Shown: piece after piece, positions 27,293 through 35,610 of the stretch
Numbering within the stretch: the stretch's first letter is position 1
Layout: each line of letters opens with the position of its first letter
Source: Chloracidobacterium sp.
GTDB taxonomy: Bacteria; Acidobacteriota; Blastocatellia; Chloracidobacteriales; Chloracidobacteriaceae
Direction of reading: 5' to 3'
DNA length: 64,000 bases
Assembly (NCBI GenBank): GCA_025057975.1
Contig: JANWUV010000012.1
Span: forward strand, 1-64,000
Translations under genes and position numbers: made by a program
The notes under the pieces: generated by a model
The model's database searches: none
What the model was told of the DNA's origin: nothing
Seen by the model: only the letters and a program-made list of their open reading frames with translations

Positions 27293-27661
27293 GTGCCAAA
27301 ACCGAGTATCCTGATCGCCGACGACGAAGAACTGCTGTGTGAACTCTACGCCGAGTTGCTGTCACCGGAGTACGCCGTCGTCGTGGCGCGTGACGGACGG
27401 GAAGCGTTGGAGAAAGCTCTCACGTTGCCAGGCTTACGGGGCCTGCTGACGGACGTGCGTATGCCTGGCGTCAACGGTCTGCAGCTTACGTTGGAAGTAC
27501 TGGCGCAGCGCCCGGAAGTACGCGCCATCATCATGTCTGGGACGGACATCACAGCGCATGTGCGCCGGATGTTTCCGCCTGATCGCGTAGCCTTTTTGGT
27601 CAAGCCGTTTGAGTTAGACGCCTTGCAACAAGCTGTTTGGCGGATGTTTGGACGCAGGTGA
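27293..27661 (+). CDS. single-domain (CheY-like) response regulator
   Basis: About 122 residues forming only a receiver domain: acidic pocket ADDEE, phospho-acceptor Asp54 in GLLTDVRMPG, Ser in IIMSGTD and Lys in FLVKPFE. No output domain follows. The GTG at 27293 is chosen because the frame upstream consists of the G-run (a GTG at 27272 would add Arg and four Gly plus Tyr). It follows the resolvase gene by about 75 bases. No kinase is adjacent. Confidence 0.88.
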   Translation: MPKPSILIADDEELLCELYAELLSPEYAVVVARDGREALEKALTLPGLRGLLTDVRMPGVNGLQLTLEVLAQRPEVRAIIMSGTDITAHVRRMFPPDRVAFLVKPFELDALQQAVWRMFGRR

Positions 27662-27901
27662 TTTGCTGAGCAAAAGCAGCGCGGCACAAGGGTATGTAGT
27701 GGCCGGTGCTAGGACGCCTCACTAAAAACCTGAGGCGGATACGTGACGACATCCGAATGCTTTGTGAGCGCCTTCGCCGCCCCCAGATGACAAGTTTGCC
27801 GCAAGAGCTGATGATGACGCGCTTTCCGAAGCAGCAACACGAGACGGGCAGCCGCCGCCTAGCGAACTCCATTGTCTTGGAGAAATGCTCTGAAAGACGC
27901 T

Positions 27902-28726
27902 CTAGCGGTCAAAGGCGACAATAAGTTCGGGCATTTCAGCGGCGAGGATACGCTTGACCAGCGCCAGTTTATGTTCTTGCCACCGCTGCTGAAACACCTT
28001 AACTGCCGGCGCTTCAGGAACGGCATAGATCGGATCGAAAAGCGGGTTGCTCCCACCAAACACAACGCCATCGCCTGCGCGCCGAATGTACCCGCCGCCG
28101 ACAGTAAAGAACTCGACAATGAGTTCATCGGCCTTTTCACCCAATTGGGTTTCAATTAGTCGGCGTAGGCGTCCAAGGGCCGGCGTTGTCTCGGTCGGCT
28201 GACCTGGCAAGATGACCAAAAAAAGGTGATCCGCGAGGATCACTAGGAGAAACCGAAGCGTCGCTTCGCCCGGACGGGCTTTCATCAGCTGAAGCAACGC
28301 TTGCCGGTCATCAGTCGGCAACGAAGGGAAATCCTCCATTGCCTTGTCTATGTCGAGCCGGAACATCTCCGTACCGTCAAGGTGCTTTTCAACTTGCTCG
28401 CGCTTCATTACTTGGACGGTCACCCCTTCAGCCCCGTAGCTTTGCGACAGGTCAAACATAATGCTGTGCAGATTGGGCAACACGCCGGGGAAGCTCAGCA
28501 GTAAGTCGCGCTGACGAACATTCGGCATCGCTTGCTCGAACATTGCGCGCAGGGCCATGGTTTCGCGCATAACATTGCGCAAGTCGCCGCGCCGCAGCAG
28601 CGTGCCAGCCTTGAGAAACGACATCGGATCGTCAAGGCGCTTACCGAGGAAATCCACGTAAAAGCGGTTGAACAACTCAATATCGGCTTCGGTGAGCGGT
28701 GAATCACTAGCTTGACGGTGTTCCAT
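27902..28726 (-). CDS. unknown protein
   Basis: A 274-residue soluble, largely helical protein without signal peptide or membrane segment. It has a helical N-terminal half (FYVDFLGKRLDDPMSFLKAGTLLRRGDL), a central stretch RFLLVILADHLFLVILPGQ that may form two buried strands, and a Gly-rich GGGYIRRAGDGVVFGGSNP near the end that looks like a tight loop or binding site. I do not recognise the family. It is transcribed toward the CheY-like gene (convergent). Confidence 0.75.
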   Translation of the reverse strand: MEHRQASDSPLTEADIELFNRFYVDFLGKRLDDPMSFLKAGTLLRRGDLRNVMRETMALRAMFEQAMPNVRQRDLLLSFPGVLPNLHSIMFDLSQSYGAEGVTVQVMKREQVEKHLDGTEMFRLDIDKAMEDFPSLPTDDRQALLQLMKARPGEATLRFLLVILADHLFLVILPGQPTETTPALGRLRRLIETQLGEKADELIVEFFTVGGGYIRRAGDGVVFGGSNPLFDPIYAVPEAPAVKVFQQRWQEHKLALVKRILAAEMPELIVAFDR

Positions 28727-28845
28727 ACTCAGTCTGGTTTTGGCCTAGCTTAGGAAGCCGCCAACAGATACTGAAAACCAATGACCGACAACGCAACAAC
28801 CTTAAATCAGCCTGCATGGTAGTCGTTCGTAGGGAGGGTGTCTAT

Positions 28846-29898
28846 ATGCGACCAAGTCAGCAAAGGCGCAGTGCATTGCGCTGGAAGTGGGGCAGTCAAC
28901 TGTTGCACCTCTGGCTGTGTTGCGGTTTAGCCTGCCTCGCTTGGGCGCAGGAGGCAAAACGCTCATTCGCCGACGATGAAGAGGCCCAAACGCGCTTCCA
29001 GCGGGGCGTGTCGCTCTATCAGCAGACGCAGTACGCCGCCGCTTTGGAAGCTTTGGAGCCGGTCGCCGTTCAGTATCCCGACCAAGCCGCCGCCTACCGC
29101 CTGATCGGTCTCTGCCGCCTACAATTGAAAGACTACGTGGGGGCGGCGGCGGCCTTGCGTAAGGCCGTTGAACTGATACGCGCGCAAGAAAATCGTGAAG
29201 ACGTTGCTGCGCGGCTCGCTTTGGGCAAGGCGCTGTTTTTAGCCGGGGACTTCCAGGGTGCAGCCGCTGAATTGGCGTTCGCCGCCGCGCGCCCCGACGC
29301 TGAAGCCGCCACTTGGACGTTGCTTGGCTACGCCCACTATCGGTTGGGTGATGAAGCCGCTGCGCGACAGGCGCTTCTACAAGCGGTCGCACGGGACGAC
29401 CGTCAAATGGAAGCTTGGCGGTTGCTGGCCGAATTGGATGTGGCGAGCGCGACGGCGACACCCGGCGACGCGGCGGCCGTCAAGCGCGCTCTAGCTGGGA
29501 TTGAAAAGGTGCAGCGATTAGCGCCAACGGTTGCTGCTGGACTGCGCGGGCGTCTCTTGGTCGCGCAACGGCAGTTCGCTAAGGCGATCCCTGAACTCGA
29601 CCGCGCCTTGGCGCAGCAACCGGATGAGCCGGCGCTTGTTTTCGCGCTGGGTTTGGCGCTGTCGCGCGAACAACAACTCGACCGTGCGACAACAGTGCTG
29701 GCTAAAGCGACGGCGTTGCTCCCCAACGAGGCTGGCGTCTGGCGGGAATTGGGCTACGTTCACGAACGCGCCGGCCGGCGTCACGACGCCGTCGCTGCTT
29801 ATGAAAAGGCGGCCGCATTGAGCGGGCTGGACGACTTCCTCAGGCGTGCGCTTGAAAGGCTCAAAGCGCCGAGCGACGGTTTGAAGGATAAGCCGTGA
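28846..29898 (+). CDS. secreted/periplasmic TPR protein
   Basis: About 350 residues from an ATG preceded by GGAGGGTG. A signal sequence (WGSQLLHLWLCCGLACLAWAQ) is followed by a string of at least six TPR-like repeats, for example FQRGVSLYQQTQYAAALEALEPVAVQYP and LALGKALFLAGDFQGAAAELAFAAARP. The Cys in the hydrophobic stretch could serve a lipoprotein signal (GLAC), though the AWAQ end suits signal peptidase I. TPRs act as protein-binding scaffolds; the partner is unknown. Confidence 0.85.
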   Translation: MRPSQQRRSALRWKWGSQLLHLWLCCGLACLAWAQEAKRSFADDEEAQTRFQRGVSLYQQTQYAAALEALEPVAVQYPDQAAAYRLIGLCRLQLKDYVGAAAALRKAVELIRAQENREDVAARLALGKALFLAGDFQGAAAELAFAAARPDAEAATWTLLGYAHYRLGDEAAARQALLQAVARDDRQMEAWRLLAELDVASATATPGDAAAVKRALAGIEKVQRLAPTVAAGLRGRLLVAQRQFAKAIPELDRALAQQPDEPALVFALGLALSREQQLDRATTVLAKATALLPNEAGVWRELGYVHERAGRRHDAVAAYEKAAALSGLDDFLRRALERLKAPSDGLKDKP

Positions 29899-29940
29899 AC
29901 CGCCGCCGCCCTTGCAGCCAACAACCACCCCAAAACCCGC

Positions 29941-30522
29941 CTACCCACGCCCCCGGTGTTTACCGCGCCACGGGCCGCGCGTTACGTCAATCACCAACTC
30001 ACCGAGACGTAGAGTTTTGAGGATGATGTCCCAAGCCCTTTCGGAACATTCGGCGGCATCGGCCCAGTATTCAAACGTCAATAGAGCTTGAATCCGCCCC
30101 TTGCGTGCGATGCATGTCCGGGAGACGGCGTCACGTTTCTCTGTTTCGTCAATGTACCGCGCCTGTCGCCACACGATCGCCATCGAGCCACGCCGGATTT
30201 CATGCATTGGGCCGAATTCGTAAATAGGGCGCGGATCAACTCTAGCGGCCTCTTCCATGCACATCGCCAGCGTAAAGCCTGGCACGGCAAACGGCGGCAG
30301 CGTGATGTAGGAAACCGTGAGCACACTGTTCCCGTCAGGCGGCTCTTTGTCGTAGAAATCAATAGCGCCACCTTCGCCAGGCATGACGACCCACGTTTCA
30401 GGGTAGTCAAACCGAATAGCTCCATGATCGGCGACAAAGGCCAAACAACCGGATTCAACCGACCAGTGGCTTTCAGGGTGCATCGGAAGAATGGTTTGAA
30501 CCCACTTCTTTGGCTTGCTCAT
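29941..30522 (-). CDS. unknown protein, possible Mog1/PsbP-like fold
   Basis: About 193 residues from an ATG with AGAGGAGG upstream, which settles the start. The opening IRFDYPETWVVMPGEGGAIDFYDKEPPDGNSVLTVSYITLP resembles the start of DcrB/Mog1/PsbP-like domains (a Tyr-Pro-x-x-Trp turn followed by antiparallel strands), and the C-terminal FEYWADAAECSERAWDIILKTLRL ends in the expected helix. There is no signal peptide. The fold suggestion is tentative; the function is unknown. Confidence 0.75.
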   Translation of the reverse strand: MSKPKKWVQTILPMHPESHWSVESGCLAFVADHGAIRFDYPETWVVMPGEGGAIDFYDKEPPDGNSVLTVSYITLPPFAVPGFTLAMCMEEAARVDPRPIYEFGPMHEIRRGSMAIVWRQARYIDETEKRDAVSRTCIARKGRIQALLTFEYWADAAECSERAWDIILKTLRLGELVIDVTRGPWRGKHRGRG

Positions 30523-30998
30523 GACCCGCCTCCTCTTTAGAAACACGCAAGCGAAACCCACCACAGCTCGGCTGAACACAGCGCGCCCACCCTAGGCGCT
30601 CACTTGCGGGAAGCTAGGGCTTGGTACCGCAAGTGCCAAGGAAGCGTAACGTCACTCGGCGTCTGGCGCAACGCCTGCTGGGAACCCAAGGCATATTTCT
30701 TGTGTTTTACTTGCGCCGCCCAGCTTTACATCAACCAAAGGTTTCTTGGCCAAACCTTCGGCTCTCATTGGGGACGTATGCCGTTTGGTGATGTTTTTGT
30801 GTCTCACGCTGTTCAAGTGGGAAGAAGCGGTGTTCCGCTTTGAGCCGTTGGTTGCAGCCCTTTGCCTTGGCTTGGTCGTTTTTCACGCCATTCTTTTGCA
30901 ACTTAGGCGTTTTGTTGTAGAGCAAGCGCGGCGCTCAGACAACCAACGCGCGCCATCCATCCAATTCGCATTAAACAACCAAACAAAAGCGAAGCGCC
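30523..30998. other. intergenic region before the ABC-2 permease
   Basis: About 475 bases, less GC-rich than the genes around it. A frame at 30746-31120 contains hydrophobic stretches but overlaps the permease gene and has no clear start; I do not count it as a gene. Promoters for both divergent genes must lie here. Confidence 0.4.
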
Positions 30999-32258
30999 AT
31001 GCCCAACGACATACCACCGTCCGCCCCTGCGACAGCCCTGGGCCGCCGGTCTGCTCAGCCGCGTTCTTGGCGGCGCATCGGCTGTATTTACGCCAAGGAA
31101 ATGCGCGAAACCCTCCGTGACAAGCGGGTTTTGTTCGGCGTCTTCATCTCGCCGCTGCTTGTCACACCGCTTTTGTTATTTGTGATTGGGTACTTCGCCA
31201 ATCGGAAAGCTGCTGAAGACAAGGCGGAAGTGCTCACTGTCGCCGTCGTCGGCGCACCTACTGCGCTTCGAATGGCGCTGGAACGCGACGGCTCGCTTGC
31301 GGTGATGCCTGCCGCCGCCGACAACAACCATGTGGAGACGCTTGTTCAACGGCGTACGGTGCGCGTCGCCCTCATTGCGCCACCCGACAGCGAACAAATC
31401 CTAGCCGCCAACGGAACGCTCCCGCTGGAACTTGTTTTCGACCCGTCCAACGAAAAATCCCTTTCGGCGATGCGGCGCGTTCAGGACGCGCTGGACGAAT
31501 TCAACCGCGCGACAACCGGCGAACGCCTAAAGCGGCTCAATCTTGATCCGTCGCTGGTGACGCCGACGACGCTCAACAAACGCAGTGTGGCTTCAGATAA
31601 AAACATCGGCGGTTTGGTGCTTGGCGCGCTCCTACCCTACCTCGTTGTTATGACGGCGGCGTTCGGCGGTATGACCAGCGCCTTCGATCTAGGGGCCGGC
31701 GAGAAAGAGCGCGGCACGATGGAAACGCTGCTGGTGTCGCCGGCTACGCGCACGGAAATCGTTTTGGGCAAAACCCTAGCCATCACCACCGTCAGCTTCG
31801 CTTCAGCGGTGTTCACCATCATTGGTCTGGTTGGATCGTTCGCCATCGGGTTGAGCTACTTTGCGCAGGTGACGCAGGGGAAAATCGCCGTTTCGTACTC
31901 GGCCGTCGCCGTGATGACGCTTGTCACGCTGCCGCTAACGCTGTTTACGTCGTCGCTCCTAATGATCCTGTCGTCATTTGCGCGCAACCAAAAGGAAGCG
32001 CAGTCCTATTCGCTGCCATTCGTCATGGTGGTTATCCTCCCGGCGACGCTGTCACTGTTTGTCGGGGATGAAAATCCGCTTGCGATGAGCCTTATCCCGT
32101 TGTTCAACTGCGCGCTAGCCATCAAGCAAGCGCTCACTGGATCGCTGACCGTTGGCTTTTTCGCGCTCACGTTCCTGTCGTCGGCTCTCTATGCGGCGTT
32201 GGCGACGGCGGTGTGTACGGCGCTGTTCAACCGTGAGGAAATTCTGTTCCGCTCCTGA
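30999..32258 (+). CDS. ABC-2 family transporter permease (NatB-like)
   Basis: 419 residues. A first membrane segment (VLFGVFISPLLVTPLLLFVIGYF) follows the cytoplasmic stretch YAKEMRETLRDKR typical of NatB-like permeases; then a periplasmic domain of about 150 residues and five or six C-terminal membrane segments with the marker AGEKERGTMETLLVSPATRTEIVLGK. Such permeases export ions or small molecules with an ATP-binding partner (NatA). No ATPase gene flanks it, so it must use one encoded elsewhere. Confidence 0.9.
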   Translation: MPNDIPPSAPATALGRRSAQPRSWRRIGCIYAKEMRETLRDKRVLFGVFISPLLVTPLLLFVIGYFANRKAAEDKAEVLTVAVVGAPTALRMALERDGSLAVMPAAADNNHVETLVQRRTVRVALIAPPDSEQILAANGTLPLELVFDPSNEKSLSAMRRVQDALDEFNRATTGERLKRLNLDPSLVTPTTLNKRSVASDKNIGGLVLGALLPYLVVMTAAFGGMTSAFDLGAGEKERGTMETLLVSPATRTEIVLGKTLAITTVSFASAVFTIIGLVGSFAIGLSYFAQVTQGKIAVSYSAVAVMTLVTLPLTLFTSSLLMILSSFARNQKEAQSYSLPFVMVVILPATLSLFVGDENPLAMSLIPLFNCALAIKQALTGSLTVGFFALTFLSSALYAALATAVCTALFNREEILFRS

Positions 32259-32372
32259 CGCGCTCTGTACGCCGGCGAGCGGAAAACACTGGCGTTTGGG
32301 CGAAGTGCTGTGCATTATGCAGCTTTCACATGCGAAACCCATCCGCTGAATAAAGCCAATCCGTGCTGCTTT

Positions 32373-32804
32373 ATGAAAGTTGACCATCTCGGCATCGCCG
32401 TCGAATCCATCGAAAAGGCGCTGAACTTCTATCAGACAGCGCTTGGCCTTACACTTACCCATACTGAAGTCGTCGAAGAGCAAGGCGTTCGTGTCGCGAT
32501 GCTGCCGATTGGCGAAAGCCGAATCGAGCTACTTGAGCCGACCGGTCCCGACACGCCCGTAGGTAAGTTCATCGCTAAGCGCGGCGGCGGCATTCACCAT
32601 GTCTGCGTCGGCGTGGACGACATTGAAGCCGCCCTGCAGCGCCTTAAGGCGGCGGGCGTTCCGTTGATTGACGAGACGCCGCGCGTCGGCGCAGAAGGCT
32701 GCCTTGTGGCGTTCGTTCACCCAAAAGGGACGGGTGGCGTGCTGGTTGAACTTTCCCAGAAGATGACGCTGCAACCCACTGCAGCAGAAGAGAACGCCGG
32801 TTGA
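32373..32804 (+). CDS. mce: methylmalonyl-CoA epimerase
   Basis: 143 residues, the usual length. Two vicinal-oxygen-chelate halves supply the metal ligands: VDHLGIAV (His5), GGGIHHVCVGV, and VELSQK near the end. It converts (S)- to (R)-methylmalonyl-CoA in the propionyl-CoA to succinyl-CoA pathway. No mutase gene is in the window. It is followed after 74 bases by a parvulin gene and then an acyl-CoA dehydrogenase, on the same strand; propionyl-CoA from branched-chain amino acids or odd-chain fats would be its source. Confidence 0.95.
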   Translation: MKVDHLGIAVESIEKALNFYQTALGLTLTHTEVVEEQGVRVAMLPIGESRIELLEPTGPDTPVGKFIAKRGGGIHHVCVGVDDIEAALQRLKAAGVPLIDETPRVGAEGCLVAFVHPKGTGGVLVELSQKMTLQPTAAEENAG

Positions 32805-32878
32805 CGCCGGCACAGCTTGTCACCTACCACCGGCGTTCGTTGGGTGGGCTTGCATCGCATAGAGACAATCTCGACGTT

Positions 32879-34021
32879 ATGAAAAAGTCGCTGATCATCT
32901 TTGTTTTTGTTTGTTTGGCGGCAACTGGCGCGCTGGTCGCCCAAAGTTACCTAACCAAGCCTAAACCACCCATCACCCTGACGACGGCCGACATCAACGC
33001 CTATTTGGCTGACTTACCGGCAGGCAACCTTGCCGGACTGCGCGATGACCCCAAGGGTAAGGAAGAGTTTCGCAAGCAAATTGCTCGCTCACTGGCGATT
33101 GTCGCGGAAGCTGAACAACGCGGTCTGTTCCAAAAACCCGAAGTCAGGAGCCAACTCGATCTTGCTTACGCGCAGATTGTGGGCGAAATGTGGAAGCGCC
33201 GCTCAGAAGGCAAGGACAAGGCCGTGACCAAGGAAGACATTGAGGCCTTTTACCGTGAGCGTCCGACAGCGTTTGAGGATTTTTTGACGCAAAACCCACA
33301 GTTTCGCCAGTTCCCCAAAATGGACGAACTGAAGGAAAAATACGGCGAACTTCAAGTCACCCGCATGCGCGGGGAAGCCGCCGGCGTCAATAAAACCACC
33401 GCCTTTCAACTTCAGTGGCGTTTGCTTCAGGCCAATCTCGTCGGCAACGAAATCATCACCAAGCTTCAGGAAAACGCCAAACCTTCGGACGAGGAGATTG
33501 AGGCCTACTACAAAGCGCATCCGGCGGAGTTTGAGGAATACAAGGCCAGCCACATCTTGATTTCCACGACACCGGCGACCGCACCCCCTGATGCCAAAAA
33601 GCCGAATAAGCCACTGACAGAAGCCGAAGCGCGCGCCAAAGCCGAAAGCCTCATTAAGCAACTTCAGGGTGGAGCGGATTTCGCCAAGTTGGCTGAACAG
33701 CACTCGGATGATCTTGTCTCGAAGAAACAAGGCGGTGATTTGGGTTACTTCCGTGAAGGGATGATGGTAACACCCTTTTTTGAAGCCGTGAAGGCGCTTC
33801 AGGTCGGTGCTACTTCGACCACGCCGGTCCAAACCCAGTACGGCTTCCACATCATCAAGTTGGTAGACAAACGTACCAAGGCGCTTGATGAACCGACCAA
33901 GCGTGAGATCGCCGAAAAGCTCCGCCAGCGCAGAGTGGAAGCCAAGCTGGATGAGTTGGTCACCCGGTACAGGATTGTCGTTCCAAACGATTTCACCGTT
34001 CCCCCTGCCCCTGTTTCATAA
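32879..34021 (+). CDS. periplasmic parvulin-type peptidyl-prolyl isomerase
   Basis: 380 residues. A signal peptide (KKSLIIFVFVCLAATGALVAQ) precedes a helical chaperone-like region (about 40-230, related in layout to SurA/PrsA) and one rotamase domain (about 235-355) with ASHILIST, GGADFAKLAEQHSDD, GGDLGYFREGMMV and TQYGFHIIKLVDK. It would fold exported proteins in the periplasm. The start at 32879 is chosen because it begins the signal peptide; the frame extends upstream to 32801 without one. Confidence 0.93.
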   Translation: MKKSLIIFVFVCLAATGALVAQSYLTKPKPPITLTTADINAYLADLPAGNLAGLRDDPKGKEEFRKQIARSLAIVAEAEQRGLFQKPEVRSQLDLAYAQIVGEMWKRRSEGKDKAVTKEDIEAFYRERPTAFEDFLTQNPQFRQFPKMDELKEKYGELQVTRMRGEAAGVNKTTAFQLQWRLLQANLVGNEIITKLQENAKPSDEEIEAYYKAHPAEFEEYKASHILISTTPATAPPDAKKPNKPLTEAEARAKAESLIKQLQGGADFAKLAEQHSDDLVSKKQGGDLGYFREGMMVTPFFEAVKALQVGATSTTPVQTQYGFHIIKLVDKRTKALDEPTKREIAEKLRQRRVEAKLDELVTRYRIVVPNDFTVPPAPVS

Positions 34022-34060
34022 TGCACAAACAACGCACTGGTGGAAGGAGGCTTGCGCCGC

Positions 34061-35245
34061 ATGCAGTTCAACGAAGAACATCAGCTTTTCCGTAAAACGC
34101 TCCGTGACTTCATTGAGAAGGAAATCAACCCGTACGTTGACCAGTGGGAAAAGGACGGCATCTGGCCGGCCCACGAGGTACTCAAGAAAATGGGTGACCT
34201 CGATTTCTTGGGCGTCAACTACCCGCCGGAGTACGGCGGACTGGGTTTGGATTACTGGTACAACATCATTCGCGCCGAAGAGCTTGGGCGAATTCCCTGC
34301 GGCGGCGTCCCCATGGGGATTACGGTGCACACGGATATGTGTACGCCGGCGCTGGCGGAGTTCGGTTCGCATGAACTCAAGAAGCGCTTTCTAGAGCCGG
34401 CGATTCGCGGAACACAGGTCGGCGCAATCGCCGTTTCCGAGCCGGACGCTGGTTCGGACGTAGCCCGCATTCGGACGCGCGCCGAATCCGACGGCGACTA
34501 CTACGTGATTACCGGCAGCAAGATGTGGATTACCAACGGTACGCAGGCCGACTGGGTTTGCCTATTGGCGCGAACCTCGCCCGGCGAGTCGTATGAAGGC
34601 ATGTCGCTGATTATAGTGCCGACTGACTTGCCGGGTTTCATCGTCAGCCGCAAGATTGAAAAACTCGGCAACTGGTCGTCAGACACGGCGGAGCTGGCGT
34701 TTGAGGGAGTACGAGTGCCGAAGTGGTTTCGCATCGGCGAAGAAGGGCAGGGCTTCAAGCTGCAAATGCAGCAGTTCCAGAAAGAGCGGCTGATTGCGGC
34801 GGTGACGTGCTACGCCGGGGCGGAGCGGATTGTCGAGATCACGAAAAACTACCTCAAGACGCGGAAGACCTTTGGCAAGCCCCTAATTGACAATCAATAC
34901 ATTCAGTTCCGGCTGGCGGAGGTCGTCACGGAAATCGAATGCCTGCGGCAGTTGTGCTACCACTGTACGGAAAAGCTCATTGCCGGACAGGACATGACGC
35001 GCGAGGCGTCGATGGCGAAGCTCAAGGGTGGGCAATTGGTGCGACTGGTCGCCGACGTCTGCCTGCAATTCCACGGTGGGATCGGATACACGGAGGAATA
35101 TCCGCTGGCGCGGTACTACCGGGATTCGCGGTTGTTCCCCATCGGAGGCGGTGCAGATGAGATTATGATGAGCATCATCGCCAAGTACGAAGGTTTTTAC
35201 ACCGAGCGGCCGCGCGTGGTGGCAACGAAATCGGCGACGGCGTAA
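34061..35245 (+). CDS. acyl-CoA dehydrogenase (long-chain / citronellyl-type)
   Basis: 394 residues from an ATG with GGAAGGAGG upstream. It has the standard family blocks: IAVSEPDAGSDV and KMWITNG in the beta domain, RKTFGKPLIDNQ in the C-terminal domain, and QFHGGIGYTEEYPLARYYRD. The active-site Glu lies in GGGADEIMM (about 367). This ending and the LGVNYPPEYGGLGLDYW stretch resemble long-chain and citronellyl-CoA dehydrogenases rather than the short-chain enzyme at 937-2118. Last gene of a four-gene run, followed by a strong hairpin. Confidence 0.93.
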   Translation: MQFNEEHQLFRKTLRDFIEKEINPYVDQWEKDGIWPAHEVLKKMGDLDFLGVNYPPEYGGLGLDYWYNIIRAEELGRIPCGGVPMGITVHTDMCTPALAEFGSHELKKRFLEPAIRGTQVGAIAVSEPDAGSDVARIRTRAESDGDYYVITGSKMWITNGTQADWVCLLARTSPGESYEGMSLIIVPTDLPGFIVSRKIEKLGNWSSDTAELAFEGVRVPKWFRIGEEGQGFKLQMQQFQKERLIAAVTCYAGAERIVEITKNYLKTRKTFGKPLIDNQYIQFRLAEVVTEIECLRQLCYHCTEKLIAGQDMTREASMAKLKGGQLVRLVADVCLQFHGGIGYTEEYPLARYYRDSRLFPIGGGADEIMMSIIAKYEGFYTERPRVVATKSATA

Positions 35246-35298
35246 GGTGGTTGCCGTCGGCGTACGGCGACTGCCGCTTAGACAGCGCTGAAGCAAAT

Positions 35299-35342
35299 AA
35301 GGTCACGGGGAAGCTTCCACTGAAGCCTCTCCGTGACCTTTC
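35299..35342. terminator. bidirectional hairpin terminator
   Basis: Arms 35299-35317 and 35322-35340 form a 19-bp stem with one mismatch and one G-T pair and a CACT loop. TTTC follows on the plus strand and TTATTT on the minus strand, so it can end both converging transcripts. Confidence 0.85.
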
Positions 35343-35534
35343 AATAATGGCAAGGCTGGAGGTATTGCTGCCCAAAAACGCTGCGACTTAGGGCAACGCA
35401 GGTGGGTGCCCGCCTTAGGCTGGAGTCCGCCGCCTGTTTGCGCGGGCTGTTCAGGCAGATGCCCTGTGACTACTCTCGCCACCGACTAGCCGGTTGACTC
35501 GCTACTTTGACTCAAAAAGCTTCCAACTCACCTA

Positions 35535-35554
35535 AAGGCCGCGGCCTTCTTTTT
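35535..35554 (+). terminator. small GC hairpin with T-run
   Basis: AAGGC and GCCTT arms around CGCG (35535-35548), then CTTTTT. It looks like a rho-independent terminator for rightward transcription, possibly a backup to the stronger hairpin at 35299-35342. Confidence 0.6.
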
Positions 35555-35610
35555 CGGCATCGTGGCGTCCCGCCGGCATTCGCCAGGCGCTCTGTTTGTT
35601 GAAAAGTATC

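Larger units (their letters stand above)
35246..35610. other. convergent intergenic region with two terminator hairpins
   Basis: Separates the plus-strand dehydrogenase gene from the minus-strand lipase-fold gene. It holds the two hairpins listed separately and nothing else that I can see. Confidence 0.6.

Noticed and set aside
30746-31120. 124-codon frame with hydrophobic stretches
   Set aside because: Starts at TTG without a ribosome-binding site and overlaps the beginning of the ABC-2 permease gene.
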